Source of the DNA: Tritrichomonas musculus
Taxonomy: Eukaryota; Parabasalia; Tritrichomonadida; Tritrichomonadidae
NCBI GenBank assembly: GCA_039105265.1
Contig: JAPFFF010000001.1
Span: forward strand, 2,604,001 to 2,668,000
Length of the DNA: 64,000 nucleotides
Direction: 5' to 3'
The notes beneath the pieces are model-generated. The model did no database searches. It worked only from the letters and a program-made list of their open reading frames with translations, and was not told the DNA's origin. Positions within the stretch are counted from its first letter, which is position 1. Every line of letters starts with the position of its first letter. Of the stretch, positions 31,563 through 42,716 are shown in pieces. The position numbers were made by a program, and so were the translations under genes.

Positions 31563-32312
31563 TTAAGCAGCGGGTTCAATTTTTGAGAGTATTTTACATT
31601 TACATTCAAGTATTCTTGTTCCACAACTGCAAGAAAACATGGAATAGTCATTTACTCTATCTTCACCAACTTCTACATCATGTCCAATGTGGCAAAGACT
31701 TATGCAGAATGAACAAATAGGAAACTGATGTTCTGGATCACATGTATTGCAAAAGCATTTTCTCTGGTTGATTCTATCTTTATAAAGCAAAGAAGTGCAG
31801 ATTGGAATAGGTTCATTATTTTCAGGATTAGAAATCAAGCAATGCCTGTGATGCTCAGGCTGAGAAGGATCGCCGCAATCGCAATATGCAGAATTCGAGC
31901 TTTTCTCACTAATTGAATGATTATAATGACATATTCTTCCACATGGAAGACACATGCATGCATTACCTGACATGCCACATGTTCTACAAGTACAGATTTC
32001 GAGTCGATGACTGTTGCTCCCGTTTATAAGAAAATCGCATTGTCTGTTTTCGCTAAGTGGAATGCTCAGCATGTTTGGATGTGGATTTTGACAGAAGCAA
32101 TAGCATGCTGACGTCCCTTGGCCGCATCTGCAATAGCCTCTGCAATAATGTAGATCAACTAATTCATGACCTGAATGACATAATTTGGCACATGATTCAC
32201 AAATGGTTTCAAATCGATTAAACTTGCAGGTTTGACATACGTAAAGATGTTGTGTTTTGATTTCGGGGTGATTTTTATCAAATGTGCACTTGAATTGGCT
32301 GTTTCCTTCCAT
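31563..32312 (-). CDS. Triple UBR-box-like zinc finger protein (249 aa)
   Basis: A Cys/His-rich protein made of three consecutive units of about 75 residues, each with the UBR-box pattern. The first has CTFDKNH, CQTCKF, CESCAKLCHSGHEL and YCRCG. The second has CDFLINGSNSH, CRTCG, CLPCGRICHYNHS and YCDCG. The third has CNTCDPEH, CSFCISLCHIGHDVE and FSCSCG. UBR boxes recognise N-terminal degrons in E3 ligases of the N-degron pathway. No RING, HECT or PHD domain is present, so this would be a stand-alone adaptor or substrate receptor; that is inference. The start ATG at 32312 follows an initiator by 15 nt. The gene is divergent from TRAPPC8, with initiators about 310 bp apart; the spacer shows nothing else. 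Confidence 0.75.
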   Translation of the reverse strand: MEGNSQFKCTFDKNHPEIKTQHLYVCQTCKFNRFETICESCAKLCHSGHELVDLHYCRGYCRCGQGTSACYCFCQNPHPNMLSIPLSENRQCDFLINGSNSHRLEICTCRTCGMSGNACMCLPCGRICHYNHSISEKSSNSAYCDCGDPSQPEHHRHCLISNPENNEPIPICTSLLYKDRINQRKCFCNTCDPEHQFPICSFCISLCHIGHDVEVGEDRVNDYSMFSCSCGTRILECKCKILSKIEPAA

Positions 32313-32324
32313 TTTTTTGCGTTT

Positions 32325-32329
32325 TATGA
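32325..32329 (-). promoter_or_regulatory. Inr of the UBR-box gene
   Basis: Minus-strand TCATA, +1 A at 32327, 15 nt before the ATG. It forms one half of a divergent promoter region with the TRAPPC8 gene. Confidence 0.5.
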
Positions 32330-32633
32330 ATTGAAGTAATATTTCTGAACTTTATACAATTGAATTTAAATATTAATTTATTTATATCTTGAAATATAGA
32401 AAGTATTTTATAAAAATATTAAGTTAATTTTATATAAAAATAATAATTTACTCTGATAGAAGTATAAAAAGAGCAATTTATCAGTCAAAAAAGTATATAT
32501 CCATTGATTAATAAATATTAAATTTTGAAAAGGTTATTTGATTTATTTTCACTTTTTGAATACTTGATTTTTTAATTAAAAATCTGAATCTGAATCAATC
32601 ATTTATTGTTGAACCTCTACCTTCACTTCTTTC

Positions 32634-32638
32634 TCATA
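32634..32638 (+). promoter_or_regulatory. Inr of the TRAPPC8 gene
   Basis: TCATA with +1 A at 32636, 13 nt before the ATG at 32649. It is the main reason for choosing that ATG as the start, because the long frame has no ATG of its own near its beginning. Confidence 0.5.
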
Positions 32639-32648
32639 GATTTTCACC

Positions 32649-35600
32649 ATGTATTCATGTATTGATCTCACAAAAATTATTTGAACAAGAACCAAGATGC
32701 GCTCAAAAAATTCGGAAAGTTTGGGAAGAGATTATATTTAATACAACCAAAGAATCAACAACACAATCCCCTCCAAAAAATTCAAAGACAGATAATAAGG
32801 CTTTATTTCAAAAATTAATACAATTTCGTTTTTTTTTTCCTGCAGTAAGAAGAAATGATGAATCTCTATACAAACAAATGACACGATATAGATTTCCAAC
32901 GACATCATCTGAAACTATAGTAAATGCAAACACTCAAAACAATTCTATATCTAATAAAGAATTTCACTTTACATTAAATAACTTCAAACCTTCACCCACA
33001 CGTGAGCTTCCATCAATTTCTTATCTTCGTGATAAACTTATTCCTTATATATACTGTCTTCCCAACGATTTCTATGATATTCCGCAAACAATTCTTATTT
33101 TTACAGCATCACCAGACGATGACACTTACAAAATACCGAATATTGTGAAAAGTCGTGGTCGAACTATTAATTATGGCAAAGAATATAAACAAATTCCGAT
33201 GAATAATATTATTTATCAAACTCAAAAGCAATTAAAATCAGATTTACAGACATTTCTCGATCAAATCATCAAACCCCGATTCCGTGATGCCTTTGAACGA
33301 GTTGAAGAAGAATTTACAAAAATCATAGTAATTCAACATCAATTAGATGATGCTATTCAATACGGCACAACTCTTACAGTAACAGCCTCGCAGCACATAA
33401 AGCGATATGCTGACTACCAGATGATGAGAGGTGAGCATAAAATGGCCTATTCGCTCTATCATCAGCTTCTTCTTCATTTTCCAACAGAAAAGCAATTTCA
33501 GGTCCCCACCGACCCCCCTAGCGGCCTCATTAGCAGCATTTTTTCGTTTGGCTCGTCGATGACTTCAAATAGCAACGATAAGAAAAGTGCTCCCAGTTCA
33601 TACGCAGACACGTTGACCCATCTCGACTGTCTTTTATCTGTCACTTTTTGTGCTGTTTCGTGCGACATTATCATAGGTGAGATTAACGATCAAACCGTCA
33701 AAAACTTGTACTTTTTGAGAGACAACAGTCCGAATATTCAGTACCGTTTGATCGTCTCCTTGATAATCTTCTGGATCCTCCCACGAATCGGGAAACCGTC
33801 GCCCGAAGTCTTGCTCGAATTCCTCGAGTACTCGAGAGCTATCGTCGAGTCAGATTCGAAGGGTCCAGGGTCCCAAACAACGGTTAGTGAAGTGACCAAT
33901 TTACAGACCAAGACGATGAACAATTCAAATTCTCTATCGTCTCTATCGTCATTCTCAATTTTCACTTCAGTTCACCAGTCATTTTCGCTCAACAACCTCG
34001 CGTCGACGATCTACAGGCAGCTCAGCTCTGACGACATGAGTGGTGCCTTGAGTCCTGGTGACAAAACCGCCAGAAAATTGACCTTAATAGTCATTGTTGA
34101 GCCATACTTGCAGGAGCAAATCATCCAGTTTTACTCGCCTCGGCTGATTCCTTTCGAGTACTTCTTGCTCGCAAAAAGATTCGAGCAGATCGGCCAGAAG
34201 GAGAACTACGTGAGGTGCCTCTGGAACAGCTTCGTACTGCTGATGAACACGAGCGAGAAGACAGCTCGCCTGCAGTACCACAACTGCGAGTTCTGTCTCT
34301 CCTTTTTGATAGAAAAAATCGTTAACGTACTTTTGAGAGAGAAGAACTTTTTGAATCAACCGAAAACCGACGAAGAATGGTTCCTGTCCGACTACATCGG
34401 TTATTTGATGCGCTTCGATAATATTCAGCGGTTACCGGTTTTTGCGTCACTTTTTTCAATGTGGAAGTCTGATGGGAAATTCTACAAGACAGGCTTCATC
34501 CACGCGTCAGTCGTCTCCTTCACAACGGAGCACCCGATGCTGACTGGCCCCAGCGGGTACAAAGGAAACTGGCGCCAAATCGCAATGAAACTTTTTGGGT
34601 ATTCAAAAAGTTCATCCTCTCAATTTAACTTCTTTTACTTCTCAAATTCTGACGAAGGTGAAAAATCAAGCACAAAAGACGATACGACTTTTGATAGCTT
34701 AATTTCAGAGGATGATGAAATTATGGTCAAATTGTCGATCACAAATAAAGTGACCGATTTCCAAGTTGGCGACACCTGGCTGAAAATAAACGGTCACGCA
34801 ACATCTGATCACGTTAAAGTCGGCAACGGAAAGAAGAACGAAGCAATCTATCGTGTCAGACCAAATAAAAACGGTTTAATTCAAATTGATGGATTGAATA
34901 TCTTGTGGGTAAACAACGTCAACTTGTTCGCCAAATTCGCAGCTCCCATAAATTTCAAAGTCGTCTCAAAGGGTCCCTCTATCGTCATCGAGGCCCTCTC
35001 TCAAATTGAAGAGGTGCTCGCAGGCGACTCTTCAATACTCAGGCTCGTCCTCCACATCGGCCAAGTGCCTCTCTCATCGCTCACACTTCTCATCGAAACA
35101 GACGACGAAAATTTCAAGACTAACCGCCAAAACCGCCACAATAAGGTCAATTATTCGACCTTCACGATTTTGTCACCGCAGTCGTGTAACATCGGCGGCC
35201 AGTACTTCTTCGGACCTGTCAATTCAAACGAGGACGTAACCGTCGACATACTCTGCACATCGACGGTTGTTGGGCAGCACTCTCACTGGCTGTTTTTCTC
35301 GTACACGTCTGACAGATCGCCAGACAAAAGCGAGAATGAGAGCGACTTTGTGTGTAACCGTTATTCGAGCTTCAATTACAAGGTGAACGTTTACAAAAAG
35401 CCTGATTCAAATCCTTCGATGTTTCCTTCTTTCTATCCAGACTTCTTCCTTGATGTCTCGCTGAAGCCAGTCGACGATAAAAGACTGTTCCAGCTCTCAC
35501 TAACAAACAATATGAAATGTGAAGTGAAAAATGTTTTTATTGAATTTTTGGAAAGGAAGCCTTTTGAATACAGAGTTGCGAATGAAAATGAAAAGTTAAG

Positions 35601-35898
35601 TGAAAATGCTTTTGATCTCAATTTTGGCGGTTATTTTTCAAATATTGAACGAGGAGAAATAAACTTCTCAAAAAGTGAAGAAGAGAGTGAAGAATTTCAT
35701 TCAACTTTTGAAAAATTTGTTATTATCGGTTTCACTAAGAAAAAGTTCATGACGATAGGAATGAGAAAATCAGTTGCATTCAGCTTTGAATTCGAGTCGT
35801 TTGACAAAGAGACCTACCCTTACCTCAGAATCATTGTTGATGGGAAAAAATACATTTCTGACATGTCATCAATTCTTCGATATTATGATCAGCGATGA
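32649..35898 (+). CDS. TRAPPC8/Trs85-like subunit of the TRAPP III complex
   Basis: A protein of about 1080 residues with the Trs85/TRAPPC8 layout. The N-terminal part has FPTTSSETI and LPNDFYDIPQTILIFTA, then QLKSDLQTFLDQIIKPRFRD. The ADYQMMRGEHKMAYSLYHQL segment is followed by repeat-like helices (YFLLAKRFEQIGQKENYVRC), and a beta-rich C-terminal half follows. TRAPP III activates Rab1-type GTPases in ER-Golgi traffic and autophagy. The long frame begins without an ATG. The ATG at 32649 (MYSCIDLTK) sits behind an initiator but leaves frame after 11 codons; dropping one A from the run at 32671-32675 joins it to LFEQEPRCAQKI. It is thus one base away from a perfect gene, either through error or early decay. 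The central part is clearly more G+C-rich than either end. Confidence 0.8.
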
Positions 35899-35930
35899 TT
35901 TTTTCTGTATTATTATGTGTTAGATATGTA

Positions 35931-36026
35931 AACTAAAAATCAAAAGTCAGACCACTTTTTTTAAATATTTAGGTCAAAGATAGGTCAAATTAATGTCAAA
36001 AAAGGTCTGAGTTTTGAATTTCAGTT
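35931..36026. mobile_element. 96-bp TA-flanked MITE
   Basis: The left end AACTAAAAATCAAAAGTCAG and the right end (reverse complement AACTGAAATTCAAAACTCAG) match at 20 of 23 positions, with TA outside each (35929-35930 and 36027-36028). It lies just after the TRAPPC8 stop and could form a hairpin in a long 3' UTR. Confidence 0.55.
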
Positions 36027-36072
36027 TACTTTTGTTATTTTTGAAGAAAACTAAATCTTAAAATTATAATTT

Positions 36073-36326
36073 TTATTCATTTTTAATTTGATTAATTAAA
36101 ATAAAAAAATATTCAAATGATTTCGATCCAATTAAACGAAGAGCTGAATCTTCTGGAAAATCTTTTGATTTAATATTGTGATTGTTCATAAATGAATAAT
36201 TTTTAATGCTTGTTACTAAGTAATCTTGGGATTTATATTTTATTGATCTTGGAATAAAAAAAATACCACTGGTTTTTGGAGATTCAGCAATATTAACAAA
36301 ATTTTTATATTCAAAATTATAAACTT
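36073..36326 (-). pseudogene. Open coding-like fragment, unknown family (84 codons)
   Basis: The minus frame is stop-free from 36326 to the TAA at 36073-36075 and has coherent, protein-like composition: FEYKNFVNIAESPKTSG, IFFIPRSIKYKSQDYLVTSI and DFPEDSALRLIGSKSFEYFF. There is no ATG near its beginning, and AT-rich DNA lies upstream. This suggests the surviving 3' end of a lost gene. I do not recognise the family. Confidence 0.35.
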
Positions 36327-36430
36327 TTTAAATAAAAAATTTTTAAAATTTTTTCAAGTATTTGGAAAACCATCTTTTTGATGACAAAATATTATTTTCA
36401 TTTCATTATTAATTTTAGGTCTTAAAGAAA

Positions 36431-36574
36431 ATGCCTGTTCCATCTTCCAAAACAGATGAATTTTTTACTTCAGCACCAAATCAAGTAGCCCAACAATCAA
36501 ATACTCAAACTTTACAACAAATATTGGTTTTGGTTCTTTCAGAAATATTTCCTAATATACAAACTGTTTCTTAA
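36431..36574 (+). CDS. Possible small protein, 47 aa
   Basis: ATG at 36431, stop TAA at 36572-36574. The product begins MPVPSSKTDEFFTSAPNQVA, is Gln/Thr/Ser-rich in the middle, and ends with an aliphatic helix-like LQQILVLVLSEIFPNIQTV. An initiator-like TCATT has its +1 A at 36405, 26 nt before the ATG. Base composition is clearly less AT-rich than the surroundings. No similarity is recognised. It may be a genuine small gene or the remnant of a larger one. Confidence 0.4.
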   Translation: MPVPSSKTDEFFTSAPNQVAQQSNTQTLQQILVLVLSEIFPNIQTVS

Positions 36575-36918
36575 AAATAATGTTAGCATCATATATTTTT
36601 AAATATGATTCTTTAATTGTTTTACAATCATTCTATTTTTTTCGACATTTATTATTTTTTACTTTGAATCTATTGTTTATACATATGTAATAAAAATATT
36701 TATTATATTTAAAGGATTTTGATTATTTTTGAGAAAGATATCATTTTTGAGAATATAAAATCATTTCTTTACTGAAGTTAATCTCCATTAAAAAGCAAGT
36801 TAATAATTCAAATTTTTGTTTAAACATAAATAATGCTTTATTTTTCTATGTAATAGATCGAAATTCTATGATAAAGAAATCAGTTTCTGAACAGAAACAA
36901 ACAATTTTAAAATTTAAT

Positions 36919-37446
36919 TCAGAGGACCAAAAAATTTAAATCTTCGTCAAATAATTCGTCAATTTGAACAGGATTTTCATCTATATTTGGTGGATATGGG
37001 CTGAAATCATCCAAATTAATTTCATCATCACTCTTTTGAAAATTGCTTTTTATATCATTTTTCATTATATATTGTGTATCATTTTCGGAATATAGAGTTT
37101 CATTTGATTTGTTTTCTAGTAGGTCGTGGTTTTTTTTAATTATATGTTTATGCCATCGATTTTTAATATCATTTCCACTTCTTCCAGGTAGTTGAGACAT
37201 CATTTTTGTCCATTTGGGACCAATTTGTTTAAATAGTTCGATTATTTTCTGATCTTCTTCATTTGAAAATGGTTCTTTTTTTAAATCTTCACGAAGATAA
37301 TTTTTATATCTATCTTGAATTTGTTTTGGAGTTCTTCCAGGTAGAATTTTTGCAATTATTTCCCATTCTTCCCCAATTAATTTTACAGATTGAAATATAA
37401 CCATATTTTCATTTTGTGTAAAAGGTCTCCTTTGTATCTTGTGCAT
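36919..37446 (-). CDS. Two-repeat Myb DNA-binding protein (175 aa)
   Basis: Two SANT/Myb repeats: residues about 7-53 (RPFTQNENMVIFQSVKLIGE, EWEIIAKILPGRTPKQIQDR) and about 58-105 (EPFSNEEDQKIIELFKQIGP, KWTKMMSQLPGRSGNDIKNR). This is the R2R3 arrangement with the usual LPGR and RW/RY positions. An acidic C-terminal tail (DEINLDDFSPYPPN, LFDEDLNFLVL) may serve activation. Myb proteins are the main known initiator- and promoter-binding factors in trichomonads, so a role as a nuclear transcription regulator is likely; the target is unknown. The ATG is at 37446 with a short AT-rich leader. The gene is intact. Confidence 0.9.
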   Translation of the reverse strand: MHKIQRRPFTQNENMVIFQSVKLIGEEWEIIAKILPGRTPKQIQDRYKNYLREDLKKEPFSNEEDQKIIELFKQIGPKWTKMMSQLPGRSGNDIKNRWHKHIIKKNHDLLENKSNETLYSENDTQYIMKNDIKSNFQKSDDEINLDDFSPYPPNIDENPVQIDELFDEDLNFLVL

Positions 37447-38428
37447 TTTGAAAAAATTTAATTGACATCACTTCATTTTTTTTTTTTTTTCAATTAAAAA
37501 AATTTAAAAAACTCTAAATAAAATATATTTTACATGTTATTATTTATTTTTAAATATTTATAAATGATAGTTAAAATAATATTATGAAATAATTGTGAAA
37601 AAAAACTGAAAAAAATAAGATATTTAAACAAATTACTTTTTACATGAAAATTTTTTTAATTAAAATATTTGAGAATAATATATCAAAAAGTGGTGGTAGG
37701 TCATAGCTCATTCAATCAATTTTCATTTTTCTTGTAAAATCTATTTTATTTTTTTAAAATTCTTAAATTATATTTTATTTTATAGCTTGTTAGTTAAATG
37801 ACAATTTTTTTTAATTTAAATAATAATTCAAAAATTTGAATTAGTGAAAAAAAATTTTTTTTTGAGACAATTTCTTCAATTGTAACAAAAAAATAACTTT
37901 CATTGTAATGTGATTAAATCAATTTTCTAGTTATATGTAAATTAAAATAATTTAGCTTTATTTTTCAACCAAAAATATAATAAAATTAAAAATAATATTT
38001 CATTATGCGATTTTATTAAATGTAGTTTGATACATAATGTGAATCTTTTTATGTATCAAAAGAATGATATTTTCCATATATCTTAAACTATCATTAAATT
38101 GAAATTTAATCTTTCAATAAATCATTACGAGAATTTAATAATTTTTATTTCAATCTATATTCATTAAAAGAAATATACGTATTATGCAAAAAAAAATTAC
38201 AAAAATTTTTATTTTTAACATCAATTTTTTTGATTTTTTGAAATAATCTTATCAAAAAGTTAATCACCTGCCCATTCAAATTTCATAAGAATCTCAAAAG
38301 CACAACGTTGTAGAGAATAATAATTGTTTAAAAAAGGTATAAACAACATAAATTTGTAGGACTTTACTAAGGCAAAAACATATTTTAATTTCATAAAAAA
38401 TAATTTTTAATTTATAATAATTATTATA

Positions 38429-39887
38429 GTTGGTGGACATAATTCTGTTTTGGAGACATAATTATGTTTTCACATCATTTCTATATATTCAAATTGGACT
38501 TTTAAAAAAACAATTGTAGAACAATTAATATCATATTGGATACATTCTATTCCCCGATTTTCATTCACTTTTATCAAACTAAATTTGATCATAAATATGA
38601 TATCGAATTTTTAATTTCTGAATATTTTTTTATTATTTAAAAAAAATTATAATTTACTTTTCATCTATAATTAAAATGTATCATTATTATTTATTGAAAT
38701 AAAATAGATAATTAGAAAAAATGGTTTCATTTTCATTTCACTACTCAAAAAACTCTTTTCATATCACATTTCATGCTTTTACCATAAAAAAAAGGTTGTT
38801 TTAATTTGCTCTAACATAGTTATTATTTTAGAATATAATGTATATATTATATTTTAGAAAAAAATTTATTGAAATAATAATTATATAAAAAGAAAAAGTG
38901 TTTTCAAAATATGACAAAAATCATTCATACAAAATTACAAATTTTGAAAAATGAGTTTATTTTATTTCAAATTAGATGCAGTATTAATCATCTATATGAT
39001 GCATATAATATATTAAATATAATAATATGGTTGAAAAAGAATCAATCTTGGAAAAATTTCATTTTTCTTTTTTTCATTCAAAATCATTCATAAATCACTC
39101 ATGCATAATTGATATGATTTCAGAATTACATTATTTGATAACACATACAATGAAATATATTATTAATCCTCTAAAAATCATTGCTGTCCATCAAGATTTC
39201 AGGTTTTTCTAAGAAATATACAAATTTCACTTTTTTATTTTTTCTATTATAATAGCATTAAAAATAGCAATTAATCAATAAATATTAGGTAAGTATAGAA
39301 GAACTATTAAAATAATGAAAATAATTTCTCAATGTCTAAAATTGAAAGTCTTTTTAAGTTATTTCAGAAGTTACTCTTTTTCATCAAGGTAATAGATCTT
39401 GAGTAGAACCGCCAATTTTATTCTTTCAATATCATTATACTATTTGCATTATATCAAATATTTAAATAAAAATTTAAAAGTTTTTATTTTTTATTGGAAA
39501 AAAACAAAAAAGTGATATGATTTTTAACTTTATTTTGTGCATCAAAATTTTCTTATATGAAAGTTTTTAGATATCAATTATCTGACAAAATTATATCATT
39601 ACTGATTATGAATTAATGATATTATTATTAAATCCCAAGTTTCAATTATTGAGAAAAAAATAAGCATTTTGACTTTTTTTTACATTAATGGCAAAATTTC
39701 ATATAAATCACAAATTTAATAGCTCATTTAATTAAATAATGATGTACATAAAATACATTAATAAAGTATATAATATTATCAAATTATCTTTAAAAAGTAT
39801 TGAGAAAAATGTGTTTTATTTTTGTGTACCATTCAAAAAGTTGAGCAAACATGATTATGTCCCAAAAACATAATTATGTCCACCAAC
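38429..39887. mobile_element. TA-flanked inverted-repeat element, about 1.46 kb
   Basis: The left end GTTGGTGGACATAATTCTGT and the right end (reverse complement GTTGGTGGACATAATTATGT) match over about 43 bp with a few differences; a second ACATAATTATG block is included. TA borders both ends (38427-38428 and 39888-39889). Short open frames inside (38911-39212) have no recognisable content. The flanking stretch 37447-38428 and the interior are otherwise featureless AT-rich DNA. Confidence 0.7.
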
Positions 39888-40352
39888 TATATAAATAATA
39901 CGAAAAGATTTATATAAATCTATATCATTGCCTGAATGAACACTATACTCATTCTTTAATGAAACAATCATAAAATTGTTAGATAATTTTTAATTCAAAC
40001 TTGAAATAATTATTGAATTATTTCAATTTATTAAAGAATTTTTCGATGAAGCAAATATATTAATACTAGCAGATATTCAGAATATGATATTCAGAATATA
40101 ATATTCTGAATATTTCCGAGGTAATAAGTTGTTTTTTTTTTTAAAAAAAAAAAAAAAAAAGATCATTCCTTTTTTAAAAAATTAAAATTAGGCTTAAATA
40201 AGATTGTGCCTCGGAAAAAATGTATAATTAATTATTTTTGCTTTTAGAAACAATAAATTTCACAGATATTTGGTGATAATAAGATTGAAAATGAAAAAAA
40301 AAAAAAAAGTGCAAATATTCATATTTTGTATATAGGCAATGAAACAAGTGAT

Positions 40353-40516
40353 TAATGATAAATGAAAAGTCTTTTTAATAAATTTGAAGAGGAATTGTTT
40401 TAATATTTGATGAATTAAAGAGCATACTTACTTTATTCATTTGAAAATTTTAATAAAGTATTGAAATTTATGAAAAATTTTTTGGGAATTTAAATGTCTG
40501 GAGTTGGTGAAGATAG
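40353..40516 (+). repeat. Direct repeat, copy A: promoter plus first codons of the 46612 gene
   Basis: About 164 bp here recur at 46467-46634 with few differences (from TAATGATAAATGAAAAGTC through ATGTCTGGAGTTGGTGAAGA). Copy B drives the 46612 gene. Copy A has the ATG at 40494 and encodes MSGVGED before it diverges and soon hits a stop. It leads into a kinase relic. The preceding stretch 39890-40352 holds only AT-rich DNA and T/A runs. Confidence 0.75.
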
Positions 40517-40610
40517 GTTTCATTTCCAATTTTAATTGTAATTGTATAAAATATTGGTACAACTAATGAAAAAATGTTTATGCTATTCGAATTCTAAATT
40601 ATATTGATCA

Positions 40611-41953
40611 ATGCTTGTTTTGAACCATTCATTAAAAACATTTAATATTTCTCAAAAAATAAATGATAAACAATGCCAAAAAACTGTAGGTACACCTTCT
40701 TACATTGCACCAGAAGTTTATCTTCATAAACAGTATTGTAAAGCGAGTGATGTTTACCAATATGCTTTATTTGTTTATGAATTTCTTACTCATTAAAAGC
40801 CATACAATCAATTGACTGATCCGACATCAATTAGATCAAAGGTTGCTGAAGGAAACTTTCGGTCTGAATTCAATGTAATCATTCCGAAAATTTATAGAGA
40901 TCTGATCGAAAGATGCTGGTCACCAGATCCAAATGATCGTCCTACATTTGAAGAAATTGCAAATGATTTGAAAACAAATCATTGCTATTTAACGGCTGAT
41001 ATTGACAAGGAAAACTTTTATGAGTTTGTTAAATATATTAATGAATATCCTGCCAAATTTGATCCACTCAAGAAAGTGAAGTTTTTTGATGATATTCTTA
41101 ATTCAAAGCTTCATACTTTTCTTGATATTGCACCTAACTTTCCATTGAAAAATATGTACCAAACTGAAGTTAATGATCTTTCATTCAACACAAAATATCT
41201 GGATTTAGATAATTTGGAAATTTCAACATTAATTGCTACTAGTTCTTTTTATAAGGTTAAGAAAACAGTTGATAAAAAACAAACGCTATTTATGCTTCTA
41301 AGAAAATAGTAAAAGTGCCTTATTCAAGGTTATTTAAACAACGCTTTATAAGGCACGATATAATCAATTTTTCTAGAGAGTTAAACATTTTACAGCAAGT
41401 AAATCATCCTTCGATACTTAAATTCATTGGACACTGCGTACTTGATAGATTAGCTTGAGCATTCCATCTAATTGTTTCCGCATTTGCATCGAAGGGATCA
41501 CTTGCTGACTATTTTGCATTCAAAATTCACAAAAAAATGACAAAAAGAAACAAGAAGAGGAGGAAGAAGAAAACAAATCTTTGAGTTTTACTCAGAAATT
41601 TACTATTATTTGTGGCATTGCTTCTGGAATGTCTTATTTACATTTGAATGACATTTTACATCGTGATTTGAAGCCAGGAAACATTTATCTTGACGATTCA
41701 TTGCATCCAAAAATCTCAGGATTCAACATATCGAAAGAGATTCAACATATCGAAGCTTTCAAATAGAGATAAAGAAGTTTTTGCTGTTGAAATAGACATG
41801 CTGAAACAATTTAGTCATCCATCTTTGCTTAAGTTTATTGGATTCAGTCCAACAGATTTCAAGAACCAACAAAAGCCAATCATTCTGATGGAGTCATTTA
41901 CAAATGGAACATTGGAAGACAATCTTGAAATCGAAAGAAAAGGCCAAACATGA
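40611..41953 (+). pseudogene. Tandem TKL-like kinase gene relic
   Basis: Pieces of three kinase units run in succession. First is a C-lobe (TVGTPSYIAPEVYLHKQYC, then an in-frame TAA at 40794, then ERCWSPDPNDRPTFEEIAND). Second is a whole but broken domain: an N-lobe from about 41210 (TLIATSSFYKVKK; frame change near 41285; YASKKIVK; ELNILQQVNHPSILKFIGH) and a catalytic loop (GMSYLHLNDILHRDLKPGN, 41630-41690). Third is a further N-lobe scrap (LKQFSHPSLLKFIGFSPTDF, to 41953). Several stops and frame changes are present. DFG is replaced by SGF in the second unit (KISGFNISKEI), so the family may have been pseudokinase-like before decay. It is closely related to 58830-60172. Confidence 0.75.
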
Positions 41954-42570
41954 TTGTCTTCAAGATATCTGATCAATTCTGCATTACAACTGTGAACAGC
42001 ATAGATCCACATGTCTGATATCAATTTGACTCCTGGCTTATTTTCCATGTATTTGTTGATGTCATTAGAACCATGAAATGATGCATATTCAATCAGTTTT
42101 ACATCATATTTATCTGTCAAAAGTTGATTTGTTTCAAAAATTGATTCTTTAATTTCACTTTTAAGTGACAAATTTGTTCGTTCAACGAATGTGATAAATT
42201 CTTTAATTTTGTTATTTCGAATCAGTTCACACAAATAATCATCGTTTTCTCCTTCTCTTCTTTTCTCATAAAAATTTGTTAAAAAAATTAATATATTAAT
42301 TTTAACAAATTTATTATTTCTTAGATATTTATTCTTGCTACTGTATTTTTCAATGTTTTCTTTTGTGAGAAACGGTTTGATTTCTGGTAGAAAATATTCA
42401 CAATAGTTCTTTTCCACATGATCATCACTCGTAATTATTAATGAAAAAATGTATTCATCAATTGTCATTATTTTTTCTTCAATAAGGAATAGAAGGATTC
42501 TCTTGTTGTCTCCAAAAATTTCAAAAACTTCTGAATTTAAAAAATAATTTTGGATATGAAATCCAAACTA
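41954..42570 (-). pseudogene. DUF3447/ankyrin N-terminus relic
   Basis: Minus-strand text NSEVFEIFGDNKRILLFLIE, then YFLPEIKPFLTKENIEKYSS, NFYEKRREGENDDYLCELI and LIEYASFHGSNDINKYME parallels the N-terminus of the 13132 gene piece by piece. The frame is open from about 42565 to beyond 41954, then runs on antisense to the kinase relic. The gene is thus cut off after about 200 residues and has neither its start nor its repeats. Confidence 0.75.
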
Positions 42571-42716
42571 TTTGATTATCATTTGATACCTTTATCTAAA
42601 ATATTATTGATTTTTCAACTTTTTTTACTCCAAAAAAGATTAAAAATATTTTAGAAATATGTATCAAATGCTGAAAACATAATGTTCCATTCATTACACA
42701 ATCTAAAGTAGAATCA

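Noticed and set aside
38911-39212. Frames of 60 codons inside the 38429-39887 element
   Set aside because: AT-rich composition, overlapping frames and no motif; likely chance.
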